Shown one piece after another: positions 1-6,957 of a stretch of DNA of 15,461 bases (positions within the stretch are counted from its first letter, which is position 1; every line of letters starts with the position of its first letter). The notes under the pieces are model-generated. The model had not been told where the DNA came from, searched no databases, and saw only the letters and a list, made by a program, of their open reading frames with translations. Source of the DNA: Vulcanimicrobiota bacterium (GTDB lineage: Bacteria; Vulcanimicrobiota; Vulcanimicrobiia; Vulcanimicrobiales; Vulcanimicrobiaceae). The stretch lies in assembly GCA_019233415.1 (NCBI GenBank), contig JAFAMK010000069.1:1-15461 (forward strand), written 5' to 3'. Position numbers and translations under genes: made by a program.

Positions 1-906
1 GAGATACTTCTCGACGTCGAGCGCGGCCTTGCAGCCCGAGCCCGCCGCCGTCACCGCCTGCTTGTAGCGGATGTCGTAGACGTCGCCGGCGACGAACACG
101 CCCTCGACGTTCGTCCGCACGCCGTCGCCGCTCACGATGTAGCCGGCTTGGTCGAGCGTGAGCTGGCCGCGGAAGATCGCGGTGTTCGGGTCGTGCCCGA
201 TCGCGATGAACAATGCGTCGGCCGCCAGCACCGACTCGGTCCCGTCGACCAGGTTCTTCAGGCGCAGCGCGCCGGTCACGTCTTCGCCGAGGACTTCCTC
301 GACCGCGGTGTTCCAGACGAAGTCGATCTTCGGGTGGTTCAGCGCCCGCTCGGCCATGATCTTCGATGCGCGCAGGCTCTCGCGGCGGTGGATCACCGTC
401 ACGCTGCTGCCGAACCGCGTGAGGAACAGCGCCTCTTCCATCGCCGAGTCGCCGCCGCCGACGACGACGATCTTCTTCTCGCGGAAGAACGCGCCGTCGC
501 ACGTCGCGCAGGTCGAGACGCCGCGGCCGCGCAGCCGCGCCTCGCCGGGGATGTTCAGCCAGCGCGCGCTCGCGCCGGTCGCGACGATCACGCTGTCGGC
601 CGTGTACTCGTCCTCGTCGGTGCGGATCACGAACGGCTGCCGGGCGAAGTCGACCGCGGTGACGTCGACGTTGTGGATCACCGCGCCGAACCGTTCGGCC
701 TGCGCGCGGAACGCCTCCATCAGCTCCGGCCCCATGATTCCGTCGGGGAAGCCCGGGTAGTTCTCGACCTCGGTGGTGAGCATGAGCTGGCCGCCGTACA
801 TGTGACCGGCGAAGACCACCGGCGCGAGGTTGGCCCGGGCAGCGTAGACGGCGGCGGTGAGACCGGCCGGGCCCGACCCGATGATGACGACCTTGGCGTG
901 AGGCAT
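1..906 (-). CDS. trxB: Thioredoxin reductase, C-terminus cut by window edge
   Basis: Cytoplasmic FAD flavoenzyme that passes electrons from NADPH to thioredoxin. The visible 302 residues show the FAD-binding GSGPAG at residues 10-15, the redox-active CATC at 133-136, the NADPH-binding GGGDS at 150-154 followed by HRRE at 173-176, and the late FAD motif VFVAGD near the end. The family usually has about 310-330 residues and the last visible residues (AALDVEKYL) are typical of the extreme C-terminus, so only a few residues should be missing. The ATG start is favoured because the Rossmann strand (AKVVIIGSG) begins immediately after it. The Shine-Dalgarno sequence is poor: an AGGCGGA sits too close to the start. 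It is divergent from the metallo-beta-lactamase gene. It may supply reducing power to thioredoxins, but the exported thioredoxin-fold proteins further right would need a membrane electron carrier not seen here. Family call is very secure. Confidence 0.97.
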   Translation of the reverse strand, partial: MPHAKVVIIGSGPAGLTAAVYAARANLAPVVFAGHMYGGQLMLTTEVENYPGFPDGIMGPELMEAFRAQAERFGAVIHNVDVTAVDFARQPFVIRTDEDEYTADSVIVATGASARWLNIPGEARLRGRGVSTCATCDGAFFREKKIVVVGGGDSAMEEALFLTRFGSSVTVIHRRESLRASKIMAERALNHPKIDFVWNTAVEEVLGEDVTGALRLKNLVDGTESVLAADALFIAIGHDPNTAIFRGQLTLDQAGYIVSGDGVRTNVEGVFVAGDVYDIRYKQAVTAAGSGCKAALDVEKYL

Positions 907-991
907 TCCGCCTAGTTCAACCCGGCCGGGGTTGCGTCCGGTTCGGCTCGCTCGCCGGGGTTCCGCCCGGCCGCACGGGAAGCCCGGCCGC

Positions 992-1828
992 ATGGACTGG
1001 CCGCGCATCCCGCTCGAAGACGATCCTAGCGACGTGCTGCGCAAGGCCGCGCGCGGCGCCGGGCTCGACGCCGCCGCGCTCGCGCACCGCACCGGCCTCG
1101 ACGCGCGCGCCGTCGCAGCGTGGCAAGCCGGCGACGGCGTCCCGACCGAGGACCAGGCGCGCGCGCTCGCCGTCGTCTTGCGCCTGGACCCGGGAAAGTT
1201 CGCCGACACGGTCGCGCAGCGCTGGTACCCCGGCGCCGAGCTGCCGCCGGACGTGCGCCACCATCCGCACGACCCGCACCCCTCGAACGGCTATCTCTTC
1301 TTTCTGCAAGACGGCAAGACGGCCGCGCTCGTCGACCCGGCCGGCTATCCGAAGACGCTGCTGAACGCGGTGAACGAAGGGCCGTACACGCTGCGCTACG
1401 TGCTGATCACGCACAAGCACGCCGACCACTGCGACGCGACGGCGGACGTCGCGCGCGCCTTTCCCGGCGCGCAGATCGTCATGCACAAGGCCGACGCGCA
1501 CGCGATCGGCGGCCTCGCGAAGCACGCGCTCCCGATCGAGGACGGCGCCGAGCTGCCGTTCGGCGACGGCGCCGCGATCCGGATGCTCCACACGCCGGGC
1601 CACACCGACGGCTCGTCGTGCTTCCTCTTCCGCTCGACGGTCTTCAGCGGCGACACCCTGTTCGCTGGCTCGGTCGGCGGCGCATACGGCGACGTCTCCA
1701 CCTACGACGACATCCTCGCCAGCATCCGCTTCAAGCTCTTCACGCTCGACGACACCACGGTCGTCATGCCCGGCCACGGCCCGCCAACCACAATCGGCCA
1801 GGAGAAGGCACACAACCCGTTCTTCTGA
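992..1828 (+). CDS. Helix-turn-helix / metallo-beta-lactamase fusion hydrolase (glyoxalase II-like)
   Basis: A 278-residue protein in two parts. Residues about 14-67 resemble an XRE-type helix-turn-helix (AALAHRTGLDARAVAAWQAG, then a helix ending in LRLDP). Residues about 95-278 are a metallo-beta-lactamase fold with the metal ligands in place: HKHADH at 141-146, H204 in HTPGHTDGS, D221 in FSGDTLF and H262 in PGHGP. The ending (TTIGQEKAHNPFF) is that of the YcbL-type glyoxalase II subgroup, which hydrolyse thioesters such as S-lactoylglutathione. The substrate here is not known. The ATG is chosen over an in-frame TTG at 932 because the extra 20 residues are an Arg/Pro-rich, low-complexity stretch and a weak GGGAAG lies upstream of the ATG. 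The helix-turn-helix could bind DNA or could be only a structural cap. The hydrolase call is firm and the DNA-binding role is an inference. Confidence 0.9.
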   Translation: MDWPRIPLEDDPSDVLRKAARGAGLDAAALAHRTGLDARAVAAWQAGDGVPTEDQARALAVVLRLDPGKFADTVAQRWYPGAELPPDVRHHPHDPHPSNGYLFFLQDGKTAALVDPAGYPKTLLNAVNEGPYTLRYVLITHKHADHCDATADVARAFPGAQIVMHKADAHAIGGLAKHALPIEDGAELPFGDGAAIRMLHTPGHTDGSSCFLFRSTVFSGDTLFAGSVGGAYGDVSTYDDILASIRFKLFTLDDTTVVMPGHGPPTTIGQEKAHNPFF

Positions 1829-1898
1829 GCGTGAGCGTCGTCATCGTGCGCATGCGATGTGCATCGTGACCGGCGCTCCGGGGTAACAGGCAACCGTT

Positions 1899-2813
1899 AT
1901 GACGGCTGCCGCACGGCGTAAAAGCATCGCCACGATCGTTCTCATTGCTTCCGTGCTGTTGGTCCGGCCGCCCGGCGTCGGCGCGCAGACCGGCGACGTC
2001 GTTGCGCAAGCGGGAGGTTACCGGCTGTCGCGCGCGGACGTCGAACGCGGCCTCGCCGTGTACGACGTCGCGGCCGGCACGAAGCTTCCGGCGTCGGACC
2101 GGGCCGAGCTGCAGCGTCTCTTCGTCTCGGAGTTCGAACGCAATCCCGCGACGCTCGCGCAGCAGTATGCCTCGTCGGCAAGCTTCATCGATGGCATCCT
2201 CGCGCGCAGAGACCGTTTTCAGCTCGCGGCGCTGCGCGAGACCGCGTGGGAAACGCTCATCGCCAAGGCGCCGACGTCGAGCGAAGCCGCGGCCGGGCTG
2301 CGGCTGCTCGAACGGCACGTGCCGATTCTCGCGCAAGGCGGCGGAATGATCGTGACCCAAAGCGAGGCGGAGGCCTATCTCGACACGGAGGACGGCGTCG
2401 CGTCCGCCGCGGGCCAACCGAAACGCAGCGCCGCAAGCCGCGCCGCGTTCGTGCGCACGCTGCCGTCGCGCTTCGCGTCGCTTCCCGCACCCGTTCGGGT
2501 CGCGATCGCGCACGGCCAGAGCCGCGAGCTGGCGATCACCGCGATGTTGAACGACTCGGTCATCGCGTACGGCATTCGCAAAGAAGTTCACGGCTGTATC
2601 CACTCGGCCGAGGACGTCCCGACGGAGACGCGCTCGATGGGCGACAGCGCGATGACGTTCATGCTCGCGACCGGCCAGTGGGGCAGCTACCGCGGCGCCG
2701 ACTCATCCGATCTCGCCGATCAGGCCGCCGCCCGATTCAGCGCAAACGACGCGCAAATGAAACTCCGCGGCGGCCTACTCTTCTGGCCCAACCAACCCTG
2801 CGGCCACAACTGA
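1899..2813 (+). CDS. Secreted protein of unknown function
   Basis: A 304-residue protein I do not recognise. Residues 1-29 form a clear Sec signal peptide: ARRK, then a hydrophobic IATIVLIASVLLV, and a likely signal-peptidase site at VGA|Q. The mature part is mainly predicted helix and rich in Ala and Arg. Near its N-terminus it has GGYRLSRADVERGLAVYD, which loosely recalls the helical N-terminal segment of SurA-like chaperones, but no isomerase domain follows. Two Cys (in HGCIHS and the C-terminal NQPCGHN) could form a disulfide in the envelope. The ATG is supported by the signal peptide beginning there; only a weak AGG lies 8 bases upstream. It stands alone between the hydrolase and a small membrane protein. 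Coding status is good because of the signal peptide and full-length frame; function is unknown. Confidence 0.8.
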   Translation: MTAAARRKSIATIVLIASVLLVRPPGVGAQTGDVVAQAGGYRLSRADVERGLAVYDVAAGTKLPASDRAELQRLFVSEFERNPATLAQQYASSASFIDGILARRDRFQLAALRETAWETLIAKAPTSSEAAAGLRLLERHVPILAQGGGMIVTQSEAEAYLDTEDGVASAAGQPKRSAASRAAFVRTLPSRFASLPAPVRVAIAHGQSRELAITAMLNDSVIAYGIRKEVHGCIHSAEDVPTETRSMGDSAMTFMLATGQWGSYRGADSSDLADQAAARFSANDAQMKLRGGLLFWPNQPCGHN

Positions 2814-2854
2814 CCGCCGCGGGCCTGTAGGCCGGGCATGTCGTAGCTTCGGCC

Positions 2855-3043
2855 ATGAAGCTCGTACTCGAGATCCTCCTCGCGGCGATCTTGCACCCGA
2901 TCGCCGTGATCCTGATGTGGCTCGACCTCGCCGGGCGCGAGGACCTGTCTACCACGCAAAAGATCATCTGGGCCGTGGTCGGGCTGGTGTGGGGGATCGG
3001 TCCGGTCCTCTACATTCTGGTCGGGGACGGGACGCTCTGGTAA
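2855..3043 (+). CDS. Small two-helix membrane protein, PLDc_N-like
   Basis: A 62-residue integral membrane protein with hydrophobic helices at about residues 3-22 and 36-57, joined by a polar loop (DLAGREDLSTTQK). The pattern HPIAVILMW, a charged loop, KIIWAVVGLVWGIGPVLYI and a final GDGTLW matches the PLDc_N type (Pfam PF13396). That segment forms the N-terminal membrane anchor of cardiolipin synthases but also occurs alone in many small proteins of unknown function. No phospholipase domain follows, so no enzyme activity is expected. There is no Shine-Dalgarno sequence before the ATG; a TAGCTT five bases upstream might be a -10 box of a leaderless message, but no -35 box goes with it. It converges on the PspA-like gene. 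Confidence 0.8.
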   Translation: MKLVLEILLAAILHPIAVILMWLDLAGREDLSTTQKIIWAVVGLVWGIGPVLYILVGDGTLW

Positions 3044-3047
3044 GCCA

Positions 3048-3071
3048 CGCTGCGCGCGTCTTGACGCAGCG
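3048..3071. terminator. Possible bidirectional hairpin between convergent genes
   Basis: CGCTGCG and CGCAGCG form a perfect 7-bp stem around a 10-base loop, with a competing GCGTC-TT-GACGC dyad inside it. It lies exactly between the convergent ends of the small membrane protein gene and the PspA-like gene, where a shared terminator would be expected. No T-tract follows on either strand, so Rho-independent termination is not proven. Confidence 0.4.
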
Positions 3072-3080
3072 CCGCGGGCG

Positions 3081-3620
3081 CTACTCCGGCGGGCGCGCGA
3101 GCGCGTCGTGGTCGCCGGCGTCGCGTGCCACCAGTTCGGCCAGCGCTTCGGCACGGGCTTGGAGCGCGATCGTCCGTTCGCGGGCCTCGTCGAGGAGCGT
3201 GCGAATCTCCGTCTGTTCCGGGGTCAGACCGGCGATTGCGCCGTGGGCGGCGATTCCGGCTTTCGCCGCTGCCACGCGGGCGCGCGTGATGTCGCGTTCG
3301 GCGCGCAATGCGTCGGCGCGGCGGCGCAGCTCGTCGGCGGCCGCGGCGAGTGCGTCCTCGCGGCGGCGCAGGTCGTCGATCTCTTCTTGGAACGCGGCGA
3401 TCGCTTCGGGCGGGGCGCCGCGGCGTTCGTAGCCGGCGATTTGCATCTCCAGGCGTTTCCGCGCGGTGAGGAGATCGACGAGGCGCCCGCGCACCTCGTC
3501 GACGATCTCCAGCTGCGCGCGGTACGCGGCGTCGACCGACGCCGCAGGGTCCACGCGCCGCTCGAGCTGCGAACGCGCCTCGCCCTGCAGCATGCGGAGG
3601 AGGCGCGTCCAGAGGCTCAC
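3081..3620 (-). CDS. PspA/IM30-like coiled-coil membrane-stress protein, short form
   Basis: A 179-residue, almost wholly helical and highly charged protein. The N-terminus (MSLWTRLLRMLQGEARSQLE, then DPAASVDAAY and an RKRLE segment) matches PspA/IM30 proteins, whose first amphipathic helix binds stressed membranes and whose remaining helices assemble into ESCRT-III-like polymers. The family is usually about 220-230 residues, so this copy lacks roughly the last helix or two. The start is GTG, and its first base is joined to the flotillin stop in a GTGA overlap, which implies translational coupling. The neighbours (flotillin and NfeD-like) support a role in membrane integrity or microdomain organisation. 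Assignment rests on N-terminal pattern, helical character and context. Another coiled-coil protein cannot be wholly excluded. Confidence 0.75.
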   Translation of the reverse strand: MSLWTRLLRMLQGEARSQLERRVDPAASVDAAYRAQLEIVDEVRGRLVDLLTARKRLEMQIAGYERRGAPPEAIAAFQEEIDDLRRREDALAAAADELRRRADALRAERDITRARVAAAKAGIAAHGAIAGLTPEQTEIRTLLDEARERTIALQARAEALAELVARDAGDHDALARPPE

Positions 3621-5077
3621 TGCTGTTCCGTGACCGCCGGCGGCCGCACGACCGCACCGTCGCCGTTCGTCGCGGTCGGCGTGGTCACGTCGGCACCGGC
3701 CTTCGCGCGCGCGAGCAGGTTGCGCGCGAGCTGCAGGCCGGCCACGCCTTGCGTGAGCACCTTGCCCATGATCTCGGTGACGCCCTCGGCGCCGTTCATC
3801 ACGATCATCTGGTCGATGTTGTTGAACGCCTTCGAGGCCGCCTCGACGATCGCCGGCCAGTGCTCGGCGAGTTCCTGCGCGATGACCGCTTCCTGGTTCT
3901 GCGCGAGCGCGTCGGCGCGCGCCTTGATCGCGGCCGCTTCGGCCAGACCGCGCGCCGTGATCGCTTCGCCTTCGGCGGTGCCGCGCGCGCGGATCGCCGC
4001 ACCGTCGGCTTCACCGAGCATCTTCGTCTTCTGCGAGTCGGCGTCGGCGGCGAGCTTCACGCGCGTCGCGTCGGCCTGCGCCTGCAGCTCGATCTGTTTC
4101 GCGCGTGCCTCGGCGGCGGCGATGTCGGCGTCACGCTGCGCGGAGGCGAGCGTCGTCTTCTCGTACGCGGCCGCATCGGCGGGACGGCGCACGGTCACGA
4201 GCAGCTCCTGCTCTTTCTTGTGCGCGTCGAGCTCGACGATCTTCGTCTCTTCGGCGACGACCTTCTGGCGCGCGACCGCGTCGGCGAGCGGTCCCGCCTG
4301 TTTCGCCTGCGCGGCGGCCTGATCGACTTCGGCCTGATAGCCGGCCTGCTTGATCTTGCTGTCGCGCTGCGCCTGCGCTTTGAGCGCCGCCGCTTCCTGT
4401 TCGCTCTGCGTCGCTTGCTGGTCGGCCTGCGCCTGCGCGATGCGCGCGTCGCGCTGCACCACCGCGGCGTGCGGCTTCGAGAGATTGTCGATGTAGCCGG
4501 TGGGGTCGTCGATCTCCTGAATCTGCAGCGAGTCGACGATCAGCCCGAGTTTCTCCATCTCGGTGCCGGACGCGCCGCGCGTCGCCTCGGTCAGCTTGTC
4601 GCGCTCGCGAATCAAGTCTTCGACGGTCAGCGAACCGCAGATCGCGCGCAGATGGCCGGCGAAGACCTGCTGAATCCGCGCGTCCATGCGATCCTGCTGA
4701 TCGAGGAAGCGACGCGCCGCGTTCGCGATCGAGGCGAAGTCGTCACCGACCTTGTAGATGACGACGCCCTTGATGTGAACGGGGATACCCTGCTGCGTCA
4801 CGCAGGCGATCTGCAGCTCCGACTCGCGCAAGTCGAGCGAGAGCCGCCGCACGACCTGCACGCCCGGGATGACGAGCGTGCCGTGGCCGGTGACGATCTT
4901 GAAGCCCAGCGATTCGCCGGCGTCCTCGTGCTGCTTGTGGCGCAAGCCCGAGATGATCAGCGCCTCGTTCGGCTCGGCGACGCGCCACATCGCGCGGAAG
5001 AGCGCGACGAGCAAGCCGATCACGACGACGACGATACCGGCGACGATGGCGGCGGAGATTTCGATGGTGGACGTCAC
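3617..5077 (-). CDS. Flotillin-family SPFH membrane protein
   Basis: A 486-residue scaffold protein that marks cholesterol-like lipid microdomains in bacteria. It has one N-terminal membrane helix (residues about 5-31), an SPFH/PHB domain (about 31-190, including VQVVRRLSLDLRESEL and ITCV-like IACVTQQGIPVHIKGVVIY), then a long Ala/Glu/Gln-rich coiled coil with repeated EA and QAQAD segments (about 210-400) and a C-terminal oligomerisation-type region (VTEIMGKVLTQG). Length is typical for bacterial flotillins. It starts with GTG, decided by a strong GAGAGGA five bases upstream. It follows the NfeD-like frame by 24 bases and overlaps the PspA-like gene by 4, the arrangement known for NfeD-flotillin (YuaF-YuaG) operons with a PspA partner added. 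Confidence 0.95.
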   Translation of the reverse strand: MTSTIEISAAIVAGIVVVVIGLLVALFRAMWRVAEPNEALIISGLRHKQHEDAGESLGFKIVTGHGTLVIPGVQVVRRLSLDLRESELQIACVTQQGIPVHIKGVVIYKVGDDFASIANAARRFLDQQDRMDARIQQVFAGHLRAICGSLTVEDLIRERDKLTEATRGASGTEMEKLGLIVDSLQIQEIDDPTGYIDNLSKPHAAVVQRDARIAQAQADQQATQSEQEAAALKAQAQRDSKIKQAGYQAEVDQAAAQAKQAGPLADAVARQKVVAEETKIVELDAHKKEQELLVTVRRPADAAAYEKTTLASAQRDADIAAAEARAKQIELQAQADATRVKLAADADSQKTKMLGEADGAAIRARGTAEGEAITARGLAEAAAIKARADALAQNQEAVIAQELAEHWPAIVEAASKAFNNIDQMIVMNGAEGVTEIMGKVLTQGVAGLQLARNLLARAKAGADVTTPTATNGDGAVVRPPAVTEQQ

Positions 5078-5082
5078 GATGT

Positions 5083-5089
5083 TCCTCTC
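5083..5089 (-). promoter_or_regulatory. Strong Shine-Dalgarno fixing the flotillin GTG start
   Basis: GAGAGGA on the minus strand lies 5 bases before the GTG at 5077. It is the best ribosome binding site in this cluster and decides for GTG as the start, since no in-frame ATG lies near. Confidence 0.8.
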
Positions 5090-5101
5090 ACGCCGAGACG
5101 A

Positions 5102-5305
5102 TCACGCCTCGGCGACGACAACCGTCCGCGGCGGATAGTACTCGACGACCACGACGCGGGTCCCCTTGGCGATCGTTTGCGCGTCGCTGGGGTGCGCGTG
5201 AAAATGCTCACTCCCACCGCGGACCGGGAGCATGACCTCACCGACCCGATCGGGGCCCACCGTCCCCGTTACGCGTCCGACCTTGCCGACGACCTCGTCC
5301 GTGAT
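5102..5305 (-). CDS. Short NfeD-like OB-fold protein, start codon uncertain
   Basis: The minus strand before the flotillin gene encodes about 67 residues that look like the soluble C-terminal domain of NfeD: DEVVGKVGRVTGTVGPDRV, then GEVMLPVRG, HPSDAQTIAKGTRVVVVEYY and a final TVVVAEA. NfeD proteins are the usual operon partners of flotillins. This copy has neither the membrane helices nor the protease domain. The frame is open from 5359 (after a TAA at 5362-5360) to the TGA, yet holds no ATG, GTG or TTG before the domain. The coordinate given is an ATC at 5305 just after a GGAGG. The in-frame GTG at 5260 or ATG at 5233 would remove the first strands. Either an unusual start codon is used, or a sequencing error or frameshift hides the true start, or the gene is decaying. 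The homology call is good and the start call is poor. Confidence 0.65.
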   Translation of the reverse strand: MTDEVVGKVGRVTGTVGPDRVGEVMLPVRGGSEHFHAHPSDAQTIAKGTRVVVVEYYPPRTVVVAEA

Positions 5306-5390
5306 GGCCTCCGTTTTCCGCCGTAGACGCCCGTCCGTACCGGGCGAGCCGAGAGGAAGTTACGCCGCGCTCGTCCGGAGACCCGCGCGA

Positions 5391-6950
5391 TCAACCGGCG
5401 GCGACGCGAACGCTCGCGCTCGCGCCGTCCCCTTCGACCCGAACCGTCGGCGGCGCTGCGACCGACTGCGGGATCACCTGGAACTCGATCACCTTGACCC
5501 CCGACGCGGGCAGCGCGACGGTGGTGCGGAATGGCGCGCACTGGCGGTCGCTGCAGAACGAGGCGACCCAGCGCTTCGGCAGCCCGTTCGCGCTCAGCGC
5601 GACGGTCTTGCCCGGCGTTCCGGCGACCACCAAGCGGTACTTGTACGTGCTCGCGACCGAACCGGGCAGGTCGGGGCCGGTCCACGGGGCGAGCGAGAGC
5701 GCGGTGCGTCCTTGCGGATGGGTGGTGTCGAGCGCGACCGTCGCTTCCTGCGCCTCTTCGAGGTACATCGCGTAGCGCGCGTCGGTCTTCGGCAGCTTCT
5801 GCGTCCACGCGGCGGTCTGCGCGAACGCCGCGCGCGCCTTGTCGGGCTCGCCGGCCTTCACGAAGAGCCGGCCTTCGTACAGGTACGCCCAGGCCAGCTT
5901 GCGGATCGTCTTCGCGTCGTGCGGCTTCGCGTTCACCGCGGCGCGCGCACGGCCGATCGCCTGCGCGAACGCGACCTTCCCATCGTCGAAGCGCTTCGCG
6001 TCGCCGGCGCTCACGCCGAGATCGACGAACGCGTCGATGCTCGGATCGAGCTTCGCGACGTTCGCGTAGACGTCGGTCGCGCCGGCGTCGTCGCCCGACG
6101 CATGCAGTGCCGACGCGTAGCCGTCGAGCAGGTCTTCGTCGTTCGGCGCGAGCGCGAGCCCCGCGCGGTACGCGGCGAGCGCTTCGGGCCACTGCTCGCG
6201 CACCGCCGCGGCGCGAGCCTGCAGCCGCGCGAGCAACACCATGTCGGCGTCGCCTTTTGCGACCGGCGCGAGTGCCTTCGCGGCGGCGTCGCGCAGCGCG
6301 CTTTCCTCGGCGACCGTGCGCACGTAGTCGGTGTCGCCGTCGACGTTCTCGGCCGCGTCGATCGCCTTCAGAACGGCTTGCGCGGTCGCACGGATCGTCG
6401 CCGCGTCGCCGGTGAAGGCGAACTTCAACGGATCGAGCAGCGCGTCGGCCTTCTTCTGGGCGTCGGTCGCGAGCACGCCGTCGCGCCCGGCGCGCGCATC
6501 GGCGATGTACCCGGTGAGGATTTGCGGCGTAATGTTGCCGATCCAGCGCGCGCGCAGCACGCCGTCGGGCGAGATCACGAACGTGCTCGGGTAAGCGTGC
6601 ACGTCATATGCTTTGGCGAAGCTCTGGTCGTCGATCGACTGCGCGTACGGCAGACCCTTCGCCGCGACGAACGCGCGCACGATCGGCGCGGCCTCGGTCG
6701 AGTCGACGCCGAGGAAGACGACGTCGCCGGCCGGCGCGAGCTTCTTCGCCGCCGCGATCAGGTCGGGCGTCTCCTCGCGGCACGGCGGGCACCACGTCGC
6801 CCAGTCGTTGATCACGACCGTCTTCCCGCGCAGCGACGCCAGCGAGACGGGCTTCCCGTCGAGCGTCGTCAGGTGGAAGTCGGGGGCGGGTGCGCCGACC
6901 TGCGGGCCGGTGAGGGCGAGCGCGGTCGCAGCGATGATCGCGTGCAGCAT
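5391..6950 (-). CDS. Exported TlpA-like thioredoxin with TPR repeats and C-terminal beta domain (paralogue 1)
   Basis: A 519-residue protein with a short, weak signal sequence (residues 1-14), a TlpA/ResA-type thioredoxin domain (about 18-150) with WCPPC at 53-57 and the cis-Pro segment YPSTFVI, TPR-like helices (about 225-400), and a C-terminal beta-type domain. The last contains the block LSLAPWTGPDLPGSVAST and a Cys pair, C466 and C471, in SFCSDRQCAPF. TlpA-like proteins reduce disulfides outside the cytoplasm, for example in cytochrome maturation. No cytochrome gene is nearby, so the substrate is unknown. A good TAGGAG lies 5 bases before the ATG. It begins 7 bases after its paralogue ends, so the two are one transcription unit. 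The residue before the active site is Asp (INDWATWCPPC) where Phe or Val is more usual. The N-terminus is less clearly a signal peptide than in the paralogue. Confidence 0.88.
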   Translation of the reverse strand: MLHAIIAATALALTGPQVGAPAPDFHLTTLDGKPVSLASLRGKTVVINDWATWCPPCREETPDLIAAAKKLAPAGDVVFLGVDSTEAAPIVRAFVAAKGLPYAQSIDDQSFAKAYDVHAYPSTFVISPDGVLRARWIGNITPQILTGYIADARAGRDGVLATDAQKKADALLDPLKFAFTGDAATIRATAQAVLKAIDAAENVDGDTDYVRTVAEESALRDAAAKALAPVAKGDADMVLLARLQARAAAVREQWPEALAAYRAGLALAPNDEDLLDGYASALHASGDDAGATDVYANVAKLDPSIDAFVDLGVSAGDAKRFDDGKVAFAQAIGRARAAVNAKPHDAKTIRKLAWAYLYEGRLFVKAGEPDKARAAFAQTAAWTQKLPKTDARYAMYLEEAQEATVALDTTHPQGRTALSLAPWTGPDLPGSVASTYKYRLVVAGTPGKTVALSANGLPKRWVASFCSDRQCAPFRTTVALPASGVKVIEFQVIPQSVAAPPTVRVEGDGASASVRVAAG

Positions 6951-6957
6951 GGGTCTC

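Noticed and set aside
919..990. Three copies of CCCGGCCG and an imperfect AACCCGGCC/GGCCGGGGTT dyad between trxB and the hydrolase gene
   Set aside because: Short GC-only repeats are frequent by chance at this base composition; kept only as a place to look for an operator.
932..991. In-frame TTG start adding 20 residues to the hydrolase
   Set aside because: The added segment is Arg/Pro-rich and has no ribosome site. The ATG at 992 directly precedes the domain.
1837..1870. Repeated CATCGTG and a CATCG/CGATG dyad after the hydrolase gene
   Set aside because: Weak 5-bp arms and no T-tract; not convincing as terminator or operator.
3749..5326. Long plus-strand open frame of about 525 codons
   Set aside because: Antisense shadow of the flotillin coiled coil; repetitive Arg/Leu/Asp composition and no recognisable domain.
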